From positions 310,001-374,000 of the forward strand of contig WGME01000009.1 in the NCBI GenBank assembly GCA_016125225.1: a DNA stretch of 64,000 nt. Direction: 5' to 3'. Of the stretch, positions 1 through 9,477 are shown one piece after another. The position numbers and the translations under genes are program-made. This stretch comes from a bacterium (GTDB lineage: Bacteria; Planctomycetota; Planctomycetia; Planctomycetales; Planctomycetaceae). The stretch's first letter is position 1. Each line of letters opens with the position of its first letter. The notes under the pieces were generated by a model, which made no database searches, was not told the origin of the DNA, and saw only the letters and a list, made by a program, of their open reading frames with translations.

Positions 1-550
1 CCAGAGTGGACGGTATGGGTAGCCACTCTGCGATAACCGATGGACCGGCGATCTTGTGCAGCAGATCTCCCCAGGTCGGGATGGACACGAACGTCCGCGA
101 TACGTTCTTTACTAGCTGCCGGGCCATGAGTCGATTCGCGACAGCCACGATATTATGGCGTAGCGGGCGACGGACAAATGGAAAGGCGACCTCATGAAAC
201 ATCACCCAGATGGGGGCAATCTTGCGCACCTCACGGGCGACCCAAGCCGTAAATGGCCAATTCATCGCCTTCATCCCAAAAGCATGAGGCACATATTGCA
301 CCAAGACTCGGTCGGGAGAAAGCTCCTTCAATTCCCTGATCGCTAAGCTTCGACCAAGGCGGGCGAAGTGATCTGGAAGACGCACAACGTTTACACCCTC
401 ATCAGGGCGTTCCGACTCGTGGCATGGTGGAGCAAACACAACTACACGATCACCCGCCGCCGCTAATCCTCGCGCTATCAGACAAGTGTAATCGCTGACG
501 CCGCCCGGCTGTGGTGGATACTCACCAGTCAGTATAGCCCAACTGGTCAC
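1..550 (-). CDS. GT4-type glycosyltransferase, N-terminal part (cut by window edge)
   Basis: The reading frame starts at a GTG (548-550) that overlaps the stop of the upstream glycosyltransferase gene in a GTGA arrangement, and it stays open to the window edge. The N-terminus reads WAILTGEYPPQPGGVSDYT, the glycine-rich first loop of GT-B fold, family 4 glycosyltransferases, followed by LARGLAAAGD-type residues and an HAFGMKAMNWP segment. It probably transfers a nucleotide-activated sugar to a growing lipid-linked glycan at the cytoplasmic membrane. The C-terminal donor-binding domain lies outside the window. The 4-nt overlap suggests translational coupling. The donor sugar cannot be told. Confidence 0.8.
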   Translation of the reverse strand, partial: MTSWAILTGEYPPQPGGVSDYTCLIARGLAAAGDRVVVFAPPCHESERPDEGVNVVRLPDHFARLGRSLAIRELKELSPDRVLVQYVPHAFGMKAMNWPFTAWVAREVRKIAPIWVMFHEVAFPFVRRPLRHNIVAVANRLMARQLVKNVSRTFVSIPTWGDLLHKIAGPSVIAEWLPIPSTL

Positions 551-1497
551 GAGACCTTAAACTTCCGGGTCAATGAATTCTGGAGCGACATTGGCAAGCA
601 ACAAAGCATCCAAGCGGCCCAGGAACGCCAATGTGTTGGTGCGGATTTTAACGCAAGCCTTGAGAATCGGTGGGCATCTTCATGACTGCCCTTGGCAAGC
701 GAAATTCTCGCACCTTCGATGGCGGCACTGCCAAGATTCTGATGGATGAGTTTGCGATAGCGATTGTAAGCATCATCATCCCGCATCGCCTTCCAACACT
801 GCACTGACCCAGATGACCACGACAAGTCGGCACAAGCGGTGAGCTGAGATGGATGCACACGCCATTGGCTCAATCGTTGTGAGGTATACCAGGCGCTCCC
901 TCCATTTTGAGCCAGCAGATAAGCAAGCCACAAGTCATACGCTGGTCCAACATCTTTAAGCGCCGCAAAATCGATCGCGGACTTGCGAAACACAGATCCC
1001 ATGGCAATCGGTATGGTCTGTTGCGCAACCAATCCGTAGAACGTCTGATGATGTCCCGGAGTTAGATTTGTCCGCCCCCAGCGTTGTGATGTTTCCGCTG
1101 TCGCCTCGACTAATATTTTTCCTTCGCCATCAATCACCTCGTGATCGCAGAAGGAGATGTTTATGTCGGCATCCGATTCTAATGGAGGAATCAATGATTC
1201 TAGAAAACCTGTATGCCACATGTCATCATGATTGAGGATTGCCAAATAGCGTCCTCTGGCGTCGGTAAATCCCGCCCAATGATTGCCAGCTGGTCCCAAT
1301 CGACTCGCGTTTGCGCGATAGCGGATACGTGAATCGTGAAAAGACTCGGCCAATTCCTTCACAGCCGGGTCTGCAGCATCGTCGGAAACAATGATTTCGA
1401 AATCGCCGAATTTCTGGGCCAGAGCGGATGCGATCGCGCGTTGCAGGTATTCTCCCGCGCGATACGTTGCGACAATCACAGAAACCATGGGTTGCAT
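547..1497 (-). CDS. GT2 family glycosyltransferase
   Basis: About 316 aa. The chosen start gives MQPMVSVIVATYR, the canonical GT2 beginning. An in-frame extension to 1587 is possible but overlaps the preceding methyltransferase. Visible motifs are VSVIVATYRAGEYLQRAI, the DD pair in EIIVSDDAADPA, and the acceptor-side LAILNHDDMWHTGFLESL, matching the DXD region of GT-A enzymes. A sugar is transferred by an inverting mechanism. The gene sits inside the polysaccharide cluster with TGATG overlap to the upstream gene and GTGA overlap to the downstream gene, so it is probably translated with them. Donor and acceptor are unknown. Confidence 0.85.
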   Translation of the reverse strand: MQPMVSVIVATYRAGEYLQRAIASALAQKFGDFEIIVSDDAADPAVKELAESFHDSRIRYRANASRLGPAGNHWAGFTDARGRYLAILNHDDMWHTGFLESLIPPLESDADINISFCDHEVIDGEGKILVEATAETSQRWGRTNLTPGHHQTFYGLVAQQTIPIAMGSVFRKSAIDFAALKDVGPAYDLWLAYLLAQNGGSAWYTSQRLSQWRVHPSQLTACADLSWSSGSVQCWKAMRDDDAYNRYRKLIHQNLGSAAIEGARISLAKGSHEDAHRFSRLALKSAPTHWRSWAAWMLCCLPMSLQNSLTRKFKVS

Positions 1498-2198
1498 CAC
1501 CGCACTCCAGATTCTGGCTTGGCTCGCATCACGACTTGCCAACCAAACAACCCGGGTAACGCAGTCAGAACAATTTGATCGAGCCATCGCCCTATCCCGG
1601 GTAGGAACCGAGAGAGAGGGAAACCCCCATCCGCCTTTACTGTCTCCAACTGAAACCCAGCCGATGTCACCAGATTCTGAGCTGTTTGGTGGTCAAAGAA
1701 CTGCAAATGAGTGTGGTCCATCAAGCCGCCGTTGGTGTATCGGAAGCGACCAAACAGGAATTGCAATCGCTGTCGCCACACGAGAACGTTGGGCAATGCC
1801 ACAACCACGCAACCGCTTGCAGATAGCAGCGAGCGGACAGAAATCAGAACATCCTCAGGATGACGGAGGTGCTCAAGCACATGGCTGCATACGACGCAGT
1901 CGAACGTCCCCAACCCACTCGGGTCAAAATTATCCAGGTCTTGCACGATGACCCGATCAAGCACAAGACTGGCTCGATCACCCTCAACAGACGAAATCGT
2001 TATCCCGACGACTTCGGCCGATTGCTGCCTTTTTATCTCCTGCCCAAGTGCTCCTACACCGCACCCTAAATCTAAAATCCGCTGGGCATCGCGCGGAATG
2101 AGAGCGAGGACAGGTTGGTTGACTGCACTATATTCCAGGCGTTCAGCTTCGGTCTCGCTCATGATTATCTTGTGGCTGGAATTCGCAATGGTTGACAC
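1497..2198 (-). CDS. Class I SAM-dependent methyltransferase
   Basis: 233 aa. The SAM-binding motif I is ILDLGCGVGALGQEI near residue 41. FDCVVCSHVLEHLRHPEDVL is the motif IV/post-I block typical of MetW/UbiG-like methyltransferases, and VVVALPNVLVWRQRL follows. In sugar clusters such proteins commonly O-methylate a glycan residue or cap the chain; that role is inferred from context. The gene overlaps both neighbours by a few bases to tens of bases, as expected of a tightly packed operon. The substrate cannot be inferred from sequence. Confidence 0.8.
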   Translation of the reverse strand: MSTIANSSHKIIMSETEAERLEYSAVNQPVLALIPRDAQRILDLGCGVGALGQEIKRQQSAEVVGITISSVEGDRASLVLDRVIVQDLDNFDPSGLGTFDCVVCSHVLEHLRHPEDVLISVRSLLSASGCVVVALPNVLVWRQRLQFLFGRFRYTNGGLMDHTHLQFFDHQTAQNLVTSAGFQLETVKADGGFPLSRFLPGIGRWLDQIVLTALPGLFGWQVVMRAKPESGVR

Positions 2199-3373
2199 GC
2201 TTTGTTTAACACTCCAGTCAATCCTTCAAGGTGGTTTTCTGCAGTGAACTGCTTGGCCATCTCCCATGCCCCTACTCGCAGCTGTTGATGATGGGCATTT
2301 TCCCTCAATGCGCGTACCAGTGCATCAGCCATCTCATTTGCCTGTGGTTGAACACCAGGGGCTGATTCGCCAGATACTCCGGGAATGAGCCAATCAGCGA
2401 TTCCGCCAGTCGAAAAGGCGACTGCTGGCAACCCCACACACCCTGCTTCAATTCCCACCAGTCCAAAGGGCTCAGGCCACACACTGGGGACTGCCAACAC
2501 ATCCGCAGCACGCATCTCGTCTAAAACCTGATCGTGCTCGCACCAACCAAGCAGTTCCACACGGATGCCTTGTTTTCGGGCTTCCGCTTCAAACGCGGGG
2601 CGGTCAGGCCCATCACCCACCATAACCAGCGTAAGCTGTCTTTCGAGTACCGACGATGCCCGCTGAATCACGGTAATCAGTTCAAGACATCCTTTATGTG
2701 CTGTCATCCTGCCCACAAATAGAACTCGATTTGTCCACGGCCGAGGTCGGGGTTCCTCTGAATCCGGTTGAACTTCCGGTGGGAAGAGTGGAGCCACGGC
2801 CACCCGATTTTCACGGGCACCGTTACGGATGACTTCGCTAGCCATATGTCGGCTAGCGACAAGGATGCTCCGATACCGAGGTAACAATTTTTGCCGCTGA
2901 CGATTCTCACTATAGAGCCGCAAGGCAGTGACGGGGTTGAGTCCGCCACACCTTCGAAACCCGTAGAGAGCCAGGCATGCTGGTCCGAGTCGTCGTGAGC
3001 AAGTTTTCCACTCAGGTGAGGCAAAGCATTTTGTTCCGCTCACACACGATCCATAATAAGCGTGAGCATACAGAACTGTCGGGAAGCGTTCGACCAATGC
3101 AGCATCACCCCGAGGATCTGGCAAGCTGTGCGAATACACCACATCCGGCTGGAAAGTTTTCGCAGCGATCACAACGTCTGCAGGACTCTCGGCCACCCAC
3201 GCTGGAAGTTCAGGGCAGCCGTCGAGAATATCAGGTTTGCCAGGAATCGGAGGAAATGCTGTTACCAAGCCGACTTCCAACCCACTATCCCGTAGCTGCG
3301 GTAATACCGCTCTTAGATATGTCTCAACGCCGCCGATGATTGCCCGTTGCACCGTTGCAACTAACACTCGCAT
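2165..3373 (-). CDS. GT4 family glycosyltransferase
   Basis: 402 aa. The N-terminus MRVLVATVQRAIIGGVETYLR carries the GGVE loop of GT4 enzymes. The C-terminal half has NRVLFVGRMTAHKGCLELI and the E-x7-E donor site in VPSVWPEPFGLVGIEAGCVGLPAV, with the catalytic glutamate region intact. It is expected to be a retaining transferase that adds a hexose during repeat-unit assembly. Its last 34 bases overlap the start of the methyltransferase gene. The donor sugar is unknown. Confidence 0.87.
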   Translation of the reverse strand: MRVLVATVQRAIIGGVETYLRAVLPQLRDSGLEVGLVTAFPPIPGKPDILDGCPELPAWVAESPADVVIAAKTFQPDVVYSHSLPDPRGDAALVERFPTVLYAHAYYGSCVSGTKCFASPEWKTCSRRLGPACLALYGFRRCGGLNPVTALRLYSENRQRQKLLPRYRSILVASRHMASEVIRNGARENRVAVAPLFPPEVQPDSEEPRPRPWTNRVLFVGRMTAHKGCLELITVIQRASSVLERQLTLVMVGDGPDRPAFEAEARKQGIRVELLGWCEHDQVLDEMRAADVLAVPSVWPEPFGLVGIEAGCVGLPAVAFSTGGIADWLIPGVSGESAPGVQPQANEMADALVRALRENAHHQQLRVGAWEMAKQFTAENHLEGLTGVLNKACQPLRIPATR

Positions 3374-3435
3374 ATTTCAATCATTCGTTATCATTGAGAA
3401 ATCAAGGTGCGATTATTGAGGAAATATCCTAGCCC

Positions 3436-4458
3436 TCAACCCTTCATGCGAAAGCGAAGTTTGGCCAATAGATTTCGAGGTCTTAAATACTCTTCAGCCT
3501 TCAAAGTGACAGGAGGAGCAGAATTTGATTGCAACAGAATGGTGCGTGCCCAGGTGACTAACGAATTCACTGTCGATGCCGGAGAAAAGTAAGTTTCCCA
3601 CGCCTGCCGAGCTGCAGCCCCCATTTCTTTGGCTCGCGGTTCCGCCTGAACAATTCGCTCAGGAATAGTCGCAACCTCTCGTTCTGGCACATGAATTGTG
3701 AACTCCGGCCATTCCGGACCATGGGGAAATATGTAGCCATCGGATACAACCACCGGCACACATCCCGCTTCCATAACCTCAAACAAACGAATCGAGGCCG
3801 GGCTGATTCCACGAGGACAGATGGCAAACTGAGAGCGGCGGGTGATCTCCCGGAAATCTATGAAGAAATCCTCTGCATTAGGCTCTTGCCACCAGTACTT
3901 AGTACCCATCGACTTGGGGGTGGAATCTCGGAGAATGGCTGCTGCGTGTCGCAGTTGCAGAATTTCCTGACGAATTGGGTGTGTATTCGAAGACCCAACA
4001 AAGGAAAACAATACGTCTTTTGTATTCAGCTCTTCTCGTTGAAAATGAAATCGGTGAATATGTGAGGAGATATAGTGAGCTGGAAGGGCCCAGCTCGAAG
4101 CTGACAACTTATGTGATACAGATGTGTACAAACCACGAACGGCGGGAAACTGATTGTCATCAGGAGAATAAACCAGAACTTTGCGAGCCATCCGACGGAA
4201 GATGCTCGAATTTCGAAGCCGCTCCAGAAAAGGGCCATACGCTCCGCCCTGAATAGGCGCAAGAACAAATTCTGCATTTATTGGATCTTGCACGAACTGG
4301 TGAGAATTACTCGACTGATGTGAGAGCCACTCGTGAATCTGTTCAAAACAGGCGGCGTTATGAGCAGTTGATTCTGCCAGCACTTCCTGTGGATGAAGTA
4401 AATAGACAAGTGCTGTGTTCTGCGAGCTAGGCGGTAGAATCTTGGATTCGGCATTCAT
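3436..4458 (-). CDS. Exostosin-like (GT47) glycosyltransferase
   Basis: About 340 aa from ATG 4458, chosen because longer in-frame starts run into the preceding gene (stop at 4476). The C-terminal signature FAICPRGISPASIRLFEVMEAGCVPVVVSDGYIFP is the nucleotide-sugar binding block of exostosin-family proteins, and the N-terminal half has the family's KVLVYSPDDNQFP and FSFVGSSNTHPIRQ segments. In bacteria such proteins are found in polysaccharide loci and are presumed glycosyltransferases. It directly follows the broken FkbM gene. No membrane segment is apparent. Confidence 0.75.
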   Translation of the reverse strand: MNAESKILPPSSQNTALVYLLHPQEVLAESTAHNAACFEQIHEWLSHQSSNSHQFVQDPINAEFVLAPIQGGAYGPFLERLRNSSIFRRMARKVLVYSPDDNQFPAVRGLYTSVSHKLSASSWALPAHYISSHIHRFHFQREELNTKDVLFSFVGSSNTHPIRQEILQLRHAAAILRDSTPKSMGTKYWWQEPNAEDFFIDFREITRRSQFAICPRGISPASIRLFEVMEAGCVPVVVSDGYIFPHGPEWPEFTIHVPEREVATIPERIVQAEPRAKEMGAAARQAWETYFSPASTVNSLVTWARTILLQSNSAPPVTLKAEEYLRPRNLLAKLRFRMKG

Positions 4459-4475
4459 GACTTCAGCCAGACGTC

Positions 4476-5182
4476 TTAAACGTTGTCTTTCTTCATGATA
4501 ACTGAAAGGGGTGTAACGCCAGCTACTGAATATCCTTGACTCTGCAGTAAGTGAATCGTTGGCGAAGCCAGATTTTCTCCTGAACACGCATCCCGATCCT
4601 CAAAACAAATTACCCAAGGAGAATAGCGACGAAAGTCAAAGGAACTGAGAATGTCATGATCCAGCCCTTCGACATCAATGGATAGAAAGTGGATGGTCTG
4701 TCCTTCATTCACATACTCATTCAGTAGATCATTCAGTGAGCATGTGGTCATCTGCGCTGTCGCAATTATGTTTGCTCCATGCGTTTTCAAGCCACTCTCA
4801 ACGCCCTCTTCAGTAATGGTATTCAATGCAGGGAGATCAAACTGAGGTAGTTCACTCTGGCACCGCTATTCACCCCAACGCATGCATGAATGCGTTTGTC
4901 TCTAGGTCTAACCATACGAAATTGATTAATAGACTTCTGGTTCGCATCAATGATCAGTCCATGCCAACCTTGCAGGTAGAAGTGATAGGTGTTGGAAAAT
5001 TGAACTGGATGATAAGCGCCTACATCGACATAAAACCCATCACGCACAGACTCCAGCAAAGATCTTACGATCATATCTTCACCAGTTTGTGATGCCGAGA
5101 GCTTGTACCCTGCTTGACTGATCACGAAACGCCAGAATAATCGATAGCGTAACCAATACCACCAATTGCCGCGCCAGGACAT
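4476..5182 (-). pseudogene. FkbM-type methyltransferase broken by a frameshift
   Basis: Two adjacent frames (5182-4823 and 4826-4476) together make one FkbM methyltransferase. The first carries the SAM loop DGFYVDVGAYHPVQFSNTYHF and LIIDANQKSINQF. The second continues with IHFLSIDVEGLDHDILSSFDF and RYSPWVICFED, the family's C-terminal motifs. The break is near 4840-4850: adding one base near the AGTTTGATCTC stretch would restore a reading running from ...VNYLS through DLPALNTITEEG. The damage is either a real one-base deletion or a sequencing error. If real, the methylation of the glycan by this enzyme is lost, although another FkbM gene lies at 11167-11928. Confidence 0.75.
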
Positions 5183-5289
5183 GTTTAGTTCTTGCTACTG
5201 ATAAGCGAATTCGGAGTAGGAGTGTGATGTTGAACACGAGAGCATCAGGTGCTAACTACTATAGAATGTACGTAGCTTGCGTGCATTGG

Positions 5290-6372
5290 CTATGATGAGT
5301 ACACATCCAGGCACCTCTGTACAACGCTTGCCCATGTGAAGCCCTCTAATACTCTTTGTCGACCAGCTGCGCCCATTTGCCGGGCGTCATCCGGATGATC
5401 CCGTAGCCATTCCAGTTTTTCACGTAACGCATCGGGATTGTTCGGCGGCACGATGAAGCCGCACACTTTATCTTCAACCACTTCTGGCAAGCTGGCGACA
5501 TCTGTGACAATAGCTGGACACCCGCATGCCATGCCCTCAAGCGGAGTCTGCCCCAGCAGCTCTGGCACTTTCGTCTCGTTCCCATAGTGATCGCGATACA
5601 CACTTGGCAAAACCACGCATAGTGCCCTTCGGTACGCTTTAATAACGTCAGCGTCAGTGCAGTCCGTGCGAAAAATCACTTGCTTGCCAACAGCCAGTTC
5701 TTTGAGTCGGACGTGAAACGCCTCATGGTATGGCTTTCCGATCAACTCCAAAGTCAAGCCTGGTGGCAAAGCGATTATCAGATCATCAACCCCCTTATGT
5801 GGCATTAGCCGGCCCACAAAAAGTACTAACGGCTCTCGTGCTATCGTGTTGTCAGGTGAAAACGTCTCGGTGTCGATACCGCCTAAAATCACGTGATGCC
5901 GTGTATCCGCTGATCCGTTCGACAACGAACGACTGTACTCGCTGATATGCAAATGGCCGTGGAACCATTTGCTTGTTTGGAGGCGAGCAGAAAGATTCCA
6001 TCCCCCTCCACCCAGATCCGAAGCAAAGACACGACTTCCGCACAATCTTCCGGTTAAGGCAGCGACCTCCGAGGCTAGGATATGCGTCTGATGGGCATGG
6101 ACGACGTCCGTCGTAGCCACGATGGGGAACAAGCTCAAATGGAAGGGATTCGATCGTTGTCCGCGAACTTTCCAGGCAGGGCCGATCACGCGTACCTGCA
6201 GACCGTCTGGCGTGGAGAATCGCTGGGGAGTGTCACCGAATGCAACCAGTGTAGTCGGCACAACCCGGGCCATATGCCGCGCTAACTCATAAGCATACCG
6301 CTCACCACCACCATAAACACCATTGTGCCCGAACAAAGCTGGAGTGAGGTGGACGACTTGAGCAACGGTCAT
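5290..6372 (-). CDS. GT4 family glycosyltransferase
   Basis: 360 aa. It begins MTVAQVVHLTPALFGHNGVYGGGERYAYELARHMA with the GGGERY loop. The C-terminal domain has PLVLFVGRLMPHKGVDDLI and the E-x7-E-like site in VPELLGQTPLEGMACGCPAIVTDVASLPEVV. It is expected to be a GT-B retaining glycosyltransferase acting at the inner membrane on a lipid-linked intermediate. It stands between gaps of about 110 and 150 bases, which is looser than its neighbours. Donor unknown. Confidence 0.86.
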   Translation of the reverse strand: MTVAQVVHLTPALFGHNGVYGGGERYAYELARHMARVVPTTLVAFGDTPQRFSTPDGLQVRVIGPAWKVRGQRSNPFHLSLFPIVATTDVVHAHQTHILASEVAALTGRLCGSRVFASDLGGGGWNLSARLQTSKWFHGHLHISEYSRSLSNGSADTRHHVILGGIDTETFSPDNTIAREPLVLFVGRLMPHKGVDDLIIALPPGLTLELIGKPYHEAFHVRLKELAVGKQVIFRTDCTDADVIKAYRRALCVVLPSVYRDHYGNETKVPELLGQTPLEGMACGCPAIVTDVASLPEVVEDKVCGFIVPPNNPDALREKLEWLRDHPDDARQMGAAGRQRVLEGFTWASVVQRCLDVYSS

Positions 6373-6520
6373 GCCACCTCTTGAGGGCTTGCTGTTTCAG
6401 GAATGCGCGTCATGATACACCTTAGACGACTTCTCGACGTCAGCCGTGTCTGAGCAAGGTTCACTGCGAGAACCCAAACCAGAGGGTGAGAAGTGATTCA
6501 GGCTCTGGTTCGCCATCGGG

Positions 6521-7456
6521 TCAGTAAGTGTATTTTTTCAAACGGCTTACCTCAAGGATGGCGCCTGCTGCACCTTTGAATGCCGTTTTGACGATGTCTC
6601 GTGACGACGACGAAATAAGGCTGCTAGCCAACACCCGCAAGTATTTTACAAAGCCTCGTCCAGATGATCCGAACCTGCGATCAGTGATCGCCTGACTCAT
6701 TAACCAGTACTTGTTGCGACGACACATTGCTATTTCTAACTCGGCGGCTTCCTCGCTTCGCAGGTGTCCTCGATGCTGTTGGAGCCAGGTTTGCAAGGTC
6801 TTCTCGCGTTGAATGCCAATCTCAGGTTTCGATGTCTGATTGTTACCATGAAATCGGTAACTCATGAGAGGAGCGTCAACCACTTCAATCGTGCGTCCTT
6901 CTTCCAGCAGGTCCAGGAAGTAGACAAGGTCTTCGGCATACTGCGTCCAACTTGGAAATCGCACGGCTAACTCACGCCGAACCAGCAAACTGGAGATATG
7001 GCACGGAGCACCAAACTCCAGCACCCAGGCTCGACGAAACGACTCGGGGCGCGGATGAAACCAGGTCACAGGGACTGCCGCCCCCGCCGGCCATAGATTC
7101 TCGTTGGCGGTGCAGATAGCAGATACGTTTGGCGTAATTCGCGAGAGCTGTCGTTCAATTTTCTCCGGCTTCCACAGATCGTCGGCATCCAGGAAGGCGA
7201 CCCAGTTTCCTTGTGCTTCGTCAATTCCGCGGTTGCGGGCTACCGATTCACCCTGGTTCGGCTGACGAATTACACGTACTGGAGGTCCATAGGATTCCGC
7301 AATCGCTGCAGAGTCATCTGTGGAGCCATCATCGACCAAAATGATCTCATGTACTGGGCAAGTCTGGACCAGCACGGAATCGATTGTCTCGCGTAGGTAT
7401 TTTACTCCGTTGTAACAAGGAATGACCACGGAAACGCTGGGATGAACTGCATTCAT
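6521..7456 (-). CDS. GT2 family glycosyltransferase
   Basis: 311 aa. It has the GT2 N-terminus HPSVSVVIPCYNGVKYLRETIDSV, the first Asp pair in EIILVDDGSTDDSAA, and VAFLDADDLWKPEKIERQL as the DXD metal-binding region. The C-terminal third is basic and poorly conserved, possibly membrane-associated. It probably adds one sugar of the repeat unit. It precedes a SAM methyltransferase by 22 bases on the transcript. Confidence 0.86.
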   Translation of the reverse strand: MNAVHPSVSVVIPCYNGVKYLRETIDSVLVQTCPVHEIILVDDGSTDDSAAIAESYGPPVRVIRQPNQGESVARNRGIDEAQGNWVAFLDADDLWKPEKIERQLSRITPNVSAICTANENLWPAGAAVPVTWFHPRPESFRRAWVLEFGAPCHISSLLVRRELAVRFPSWTQYAEDLVYFLDLLEEGRTIEVVDAPLMSYRFHGNNQTSKPEIGIQREKTLQTWLQQHRGHLRSEEAAELEIAMCRRNKYWLMSQAITDRRFGSSGRGFVKYLRVLASSLISSSSRDIVKTAFKGAAGAILEVSRLKKYTY

Positions 7457-7478
7457 AACATTGTCTTTGAGCTCACAG

Positions 7479-8165
7479 TCAGGTTAGATCCAGAATCGCA
7501 TAGGGTTTTGACAGACCTTCAATCCTGCAATTTCCCCCATATTCAGACTGCCAACGTTGGAGGATTTCTTGCTCCTCTGAGCGGGCTGCATCGTCGAGAT
7601 ATATCCGGGATTGTGGAAGTAGTAGTTCTCCAATTACAGGCAATAGTCCGTAGCGACCACCCTGAGTATTTGCTGGCGGCCCATCACACACAACGACACC
7701 GAATTGCAATCCAACTGGTAGCACTTGCGGATCGTACCACTCGAATTCGCCATGCGAAATGAGCGATGTAAGACAAATTCGTGCGCAGGGAACATGATGG
7801 TCATGCAACGCCTTTTCCACTCGATGAGCCCAACCTGGATGATGTTCAAGAGCCCATAGTTCCCGTCCAAGTTGCTGGCAGCGTTTACCAATCAAAAGTG
7901 TGCTCAACCCTGAGCCACACTCTAGAACGGGGCCGGTCGTTTCTCGAAGTTGATCAATGATAGCACTAAGGTACTCGGAACGTGCTGACCACTCGTTTCC
8001 CCACCATTTTACGAGCTCATCAAGCAACTGCTTGGGGGCCGGTTCGGTGTGCCTGAGTTCAGAAAACTGTCTCATGCAACGGTTGAACTGGTAGTTACGC
8101 CATCGTTCTCGAAGAAACTGCTTTGTCGAGGTGGGAAGCAAGCGTCGGGTTAAGGTGAGCAACAT
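7479..8165 (-). CDS. Class I SAM-dependent methyltransferase
   Basis: 228 aa. Motif I is GPVLECGSGLSTLLIGKRC and the acidic ribose-binding residue lies in LWALEHHPGWAHRVE. VVVCDGPPANTQGGRYGLLPVI is the motif IV region seen in Methyltransf_24-like enzymes from glycan loci. Its start overlaps the stop of the Wzt ATPase gene by one base. A role in methylating the glycan or its terminus is inferred from position only. Confidence 0.7.
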   Translation of the reverse strand: MLLTLTRRLLPTSTKQFLRERWRNYQFNRCMRQFSELRHTEPAPKQLLDELVKWWGNEWSARSEYLSAIIDQLRETTGPVLECGSGLSTLLIGKRCQQLGRELWALEHHPGWAHRVEKALHDHHVPCARICLTSLISHGEFEWYDPQVLPVGLQFGVVVCDGPPANTQGGRYGLLPVIGELLLPQSRIYLDDAARSEEQEILQRWQSEYGGNCRIEGLSKPYAILDLT

Positions 8166-9472
8166 CAGCGAATCGATTCAGATACGGTGGTTAATGGGTT
8201 TAACTTCATTGACCATTGCCCTCGAACAAGAAGAGAGCCCTGTCCTGGCCTAGGCAGTTTTCCGCTGCCGAAGTAGTCAGCTTCGGTTACTGAAAATGCC
8301 ACTGCATGATGAAGCCAGTCTCGCGTGGGTTCTGTCTGTGGCCCAGCGGCAAGCGTCAGTGTATATCCTCCAGGTGCAAGTGGTAGATCTTGGATTTCAC
8401 ACCGGATCGTCGTCAGACAGGTAATGTCTGCCAAGCCGCACTCTGAGAAGTAGGTTCCAACCGTAAATAATCTATTTCCGTATTGATCATTAACCCCCAC
8501 GCCAATTTCTGGTGCATGCAATGGAATATCTAAGGGGTCGATATGTATTTCGATCCCCATCGTTGCACCCGAAGAAAATATGACTGTTCCGATGTCATCA
8601 TCCGAATAGAGTCTAACCGACCTGATTATGGGGAGCGCATTCGATATGCGACCTTTATGACTGGACAAGTCTACTTCACAGTCATTTTTTGCATTTAGTG
8701 AGAGAAGGTAGCCAGATACGACGTCATGAATTGGTCCCGATTGAATGACCTGTCCATCTCCAAGCAATACGCCGGAAGCACAGAGATTCTGCATGACGGC
8801 CATGTTGTGGCTCACGAACAGTACCGTTCTGCCGCCGCGGGCCACTTCGCCCATTTTGCCGAGGCATTTTTTCTGGAATTCGGCGTCGCCAACGGCGAGG
8901 ACTTCGTCGATGACCAGAATTTCTGGTTCGAGGTGCGCCGCAACGGCAAAGGCCAGTCGCACATACATGCCTGAACTGTAGCGTTTTACTGGGGTATCTA
9001 GAAACTTCTCGACTCCGGAGAAGTCCACAATTTCGTCGAACTTACGAGCAATCTCTGACTGGCTCATGCCAAGGATTGCGCCATTCAGATAGATGTTTTC
9101 GCGGCCGGTCAGCTCGGGATGAAACCCCGTACCAACTTCCAGCAGGCTGGCCACGCGCCCGTTCAGGGTAATGCGTCCGGTTGTCGGTTCGGTGATGCGG
9201 CTGAGAATTTTGAGCAGCGTACTTTTGCCGGCTCCATTCCGGCCGATGATCCCCACAACCTCGCCTTCATTGACCTCGAAATTCACGTCTTGCAGGGCCC
9301 AGAATTCTTCTCGCGTCGTGCTGGACTTTCGATGGCGATTGAACAAGCCGAATCCCGACTTCACACCGTCTGCCAGTACGTCCCTCAAGGCACGATAGCG
9401 CGGTCCGGCTTCCTGGTGCCGGATCTGATACTTTTTGCCGAGGTTCTCAACGCGGATAATCGGTTCAGACAT
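8165..9472 (-). CDS. wzt: Polysaccharide ABC exporter, ATPase subunit (Wzt-like)
   Basis: 435 aa from ATG 9472 (MSEPIIRVENLGKKY). A longer frame to 9613 runs into the permease gene and has no family-like sequence. Walker A is GIIGRNGAGKSTLLK, the ABC signature is VKRYSSGMYVRLAF, and Walker B is PEILVIDEVLAVGD. The glycine-rich VGTGFHPELTGRENIYLNG stretch is typical of TagH/Wzt ATPases. The C-terminal 170 residues form a beta-rich domain like the carbohydrate-binding domain that lets Wzt recognise the modified chain end. It works with the ABC-2 permease encoded immediately upstream (5-base gap). The coexistence with Wzc and a polymerase-like gene means the export route is not settled by this gene alone. 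Confidence 0.92.
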   Translation of the reverse strand: MSEPIIRVENLGKKYQIRHQEAGPRYRALRDVLADGVKSGFGLFNRHRKSSTTREEFWALQDVNFEVNEGEVVGIIGRNGAGKSTLLKILSRITEPTTGRITLNGRVASLLEVGTGFHPELTGRENIYLNGAILGMSQSEIARKFDEIVDFSGVEKFLDTPVKRYSSGMYVRLAFAVAAHLEPEILVIDEVLAVGDAEFQKKCLGKMGEVARGGRTVLFVSHNMAVMQNLCASGVLLGDGQVIQSGPIHDVVSGYLLSLNAKNDCEVDLSSHKGRISNALPIIRSVRLYSDDDIGTVIFSSGATMGIEIHIDPLDIPLHAPEIGVGVNDQYGNRLFTVGTYFSECGLADITCLTTIRCEIQDLPLAPGGYTLTLAAGPQTEPTRDWLHHAVAFSVTEADYFGSGKLPRPGQGSLLVRGQWSMKLNPLTTVSESIR

Positions 9473-9477
9473 AGTTC

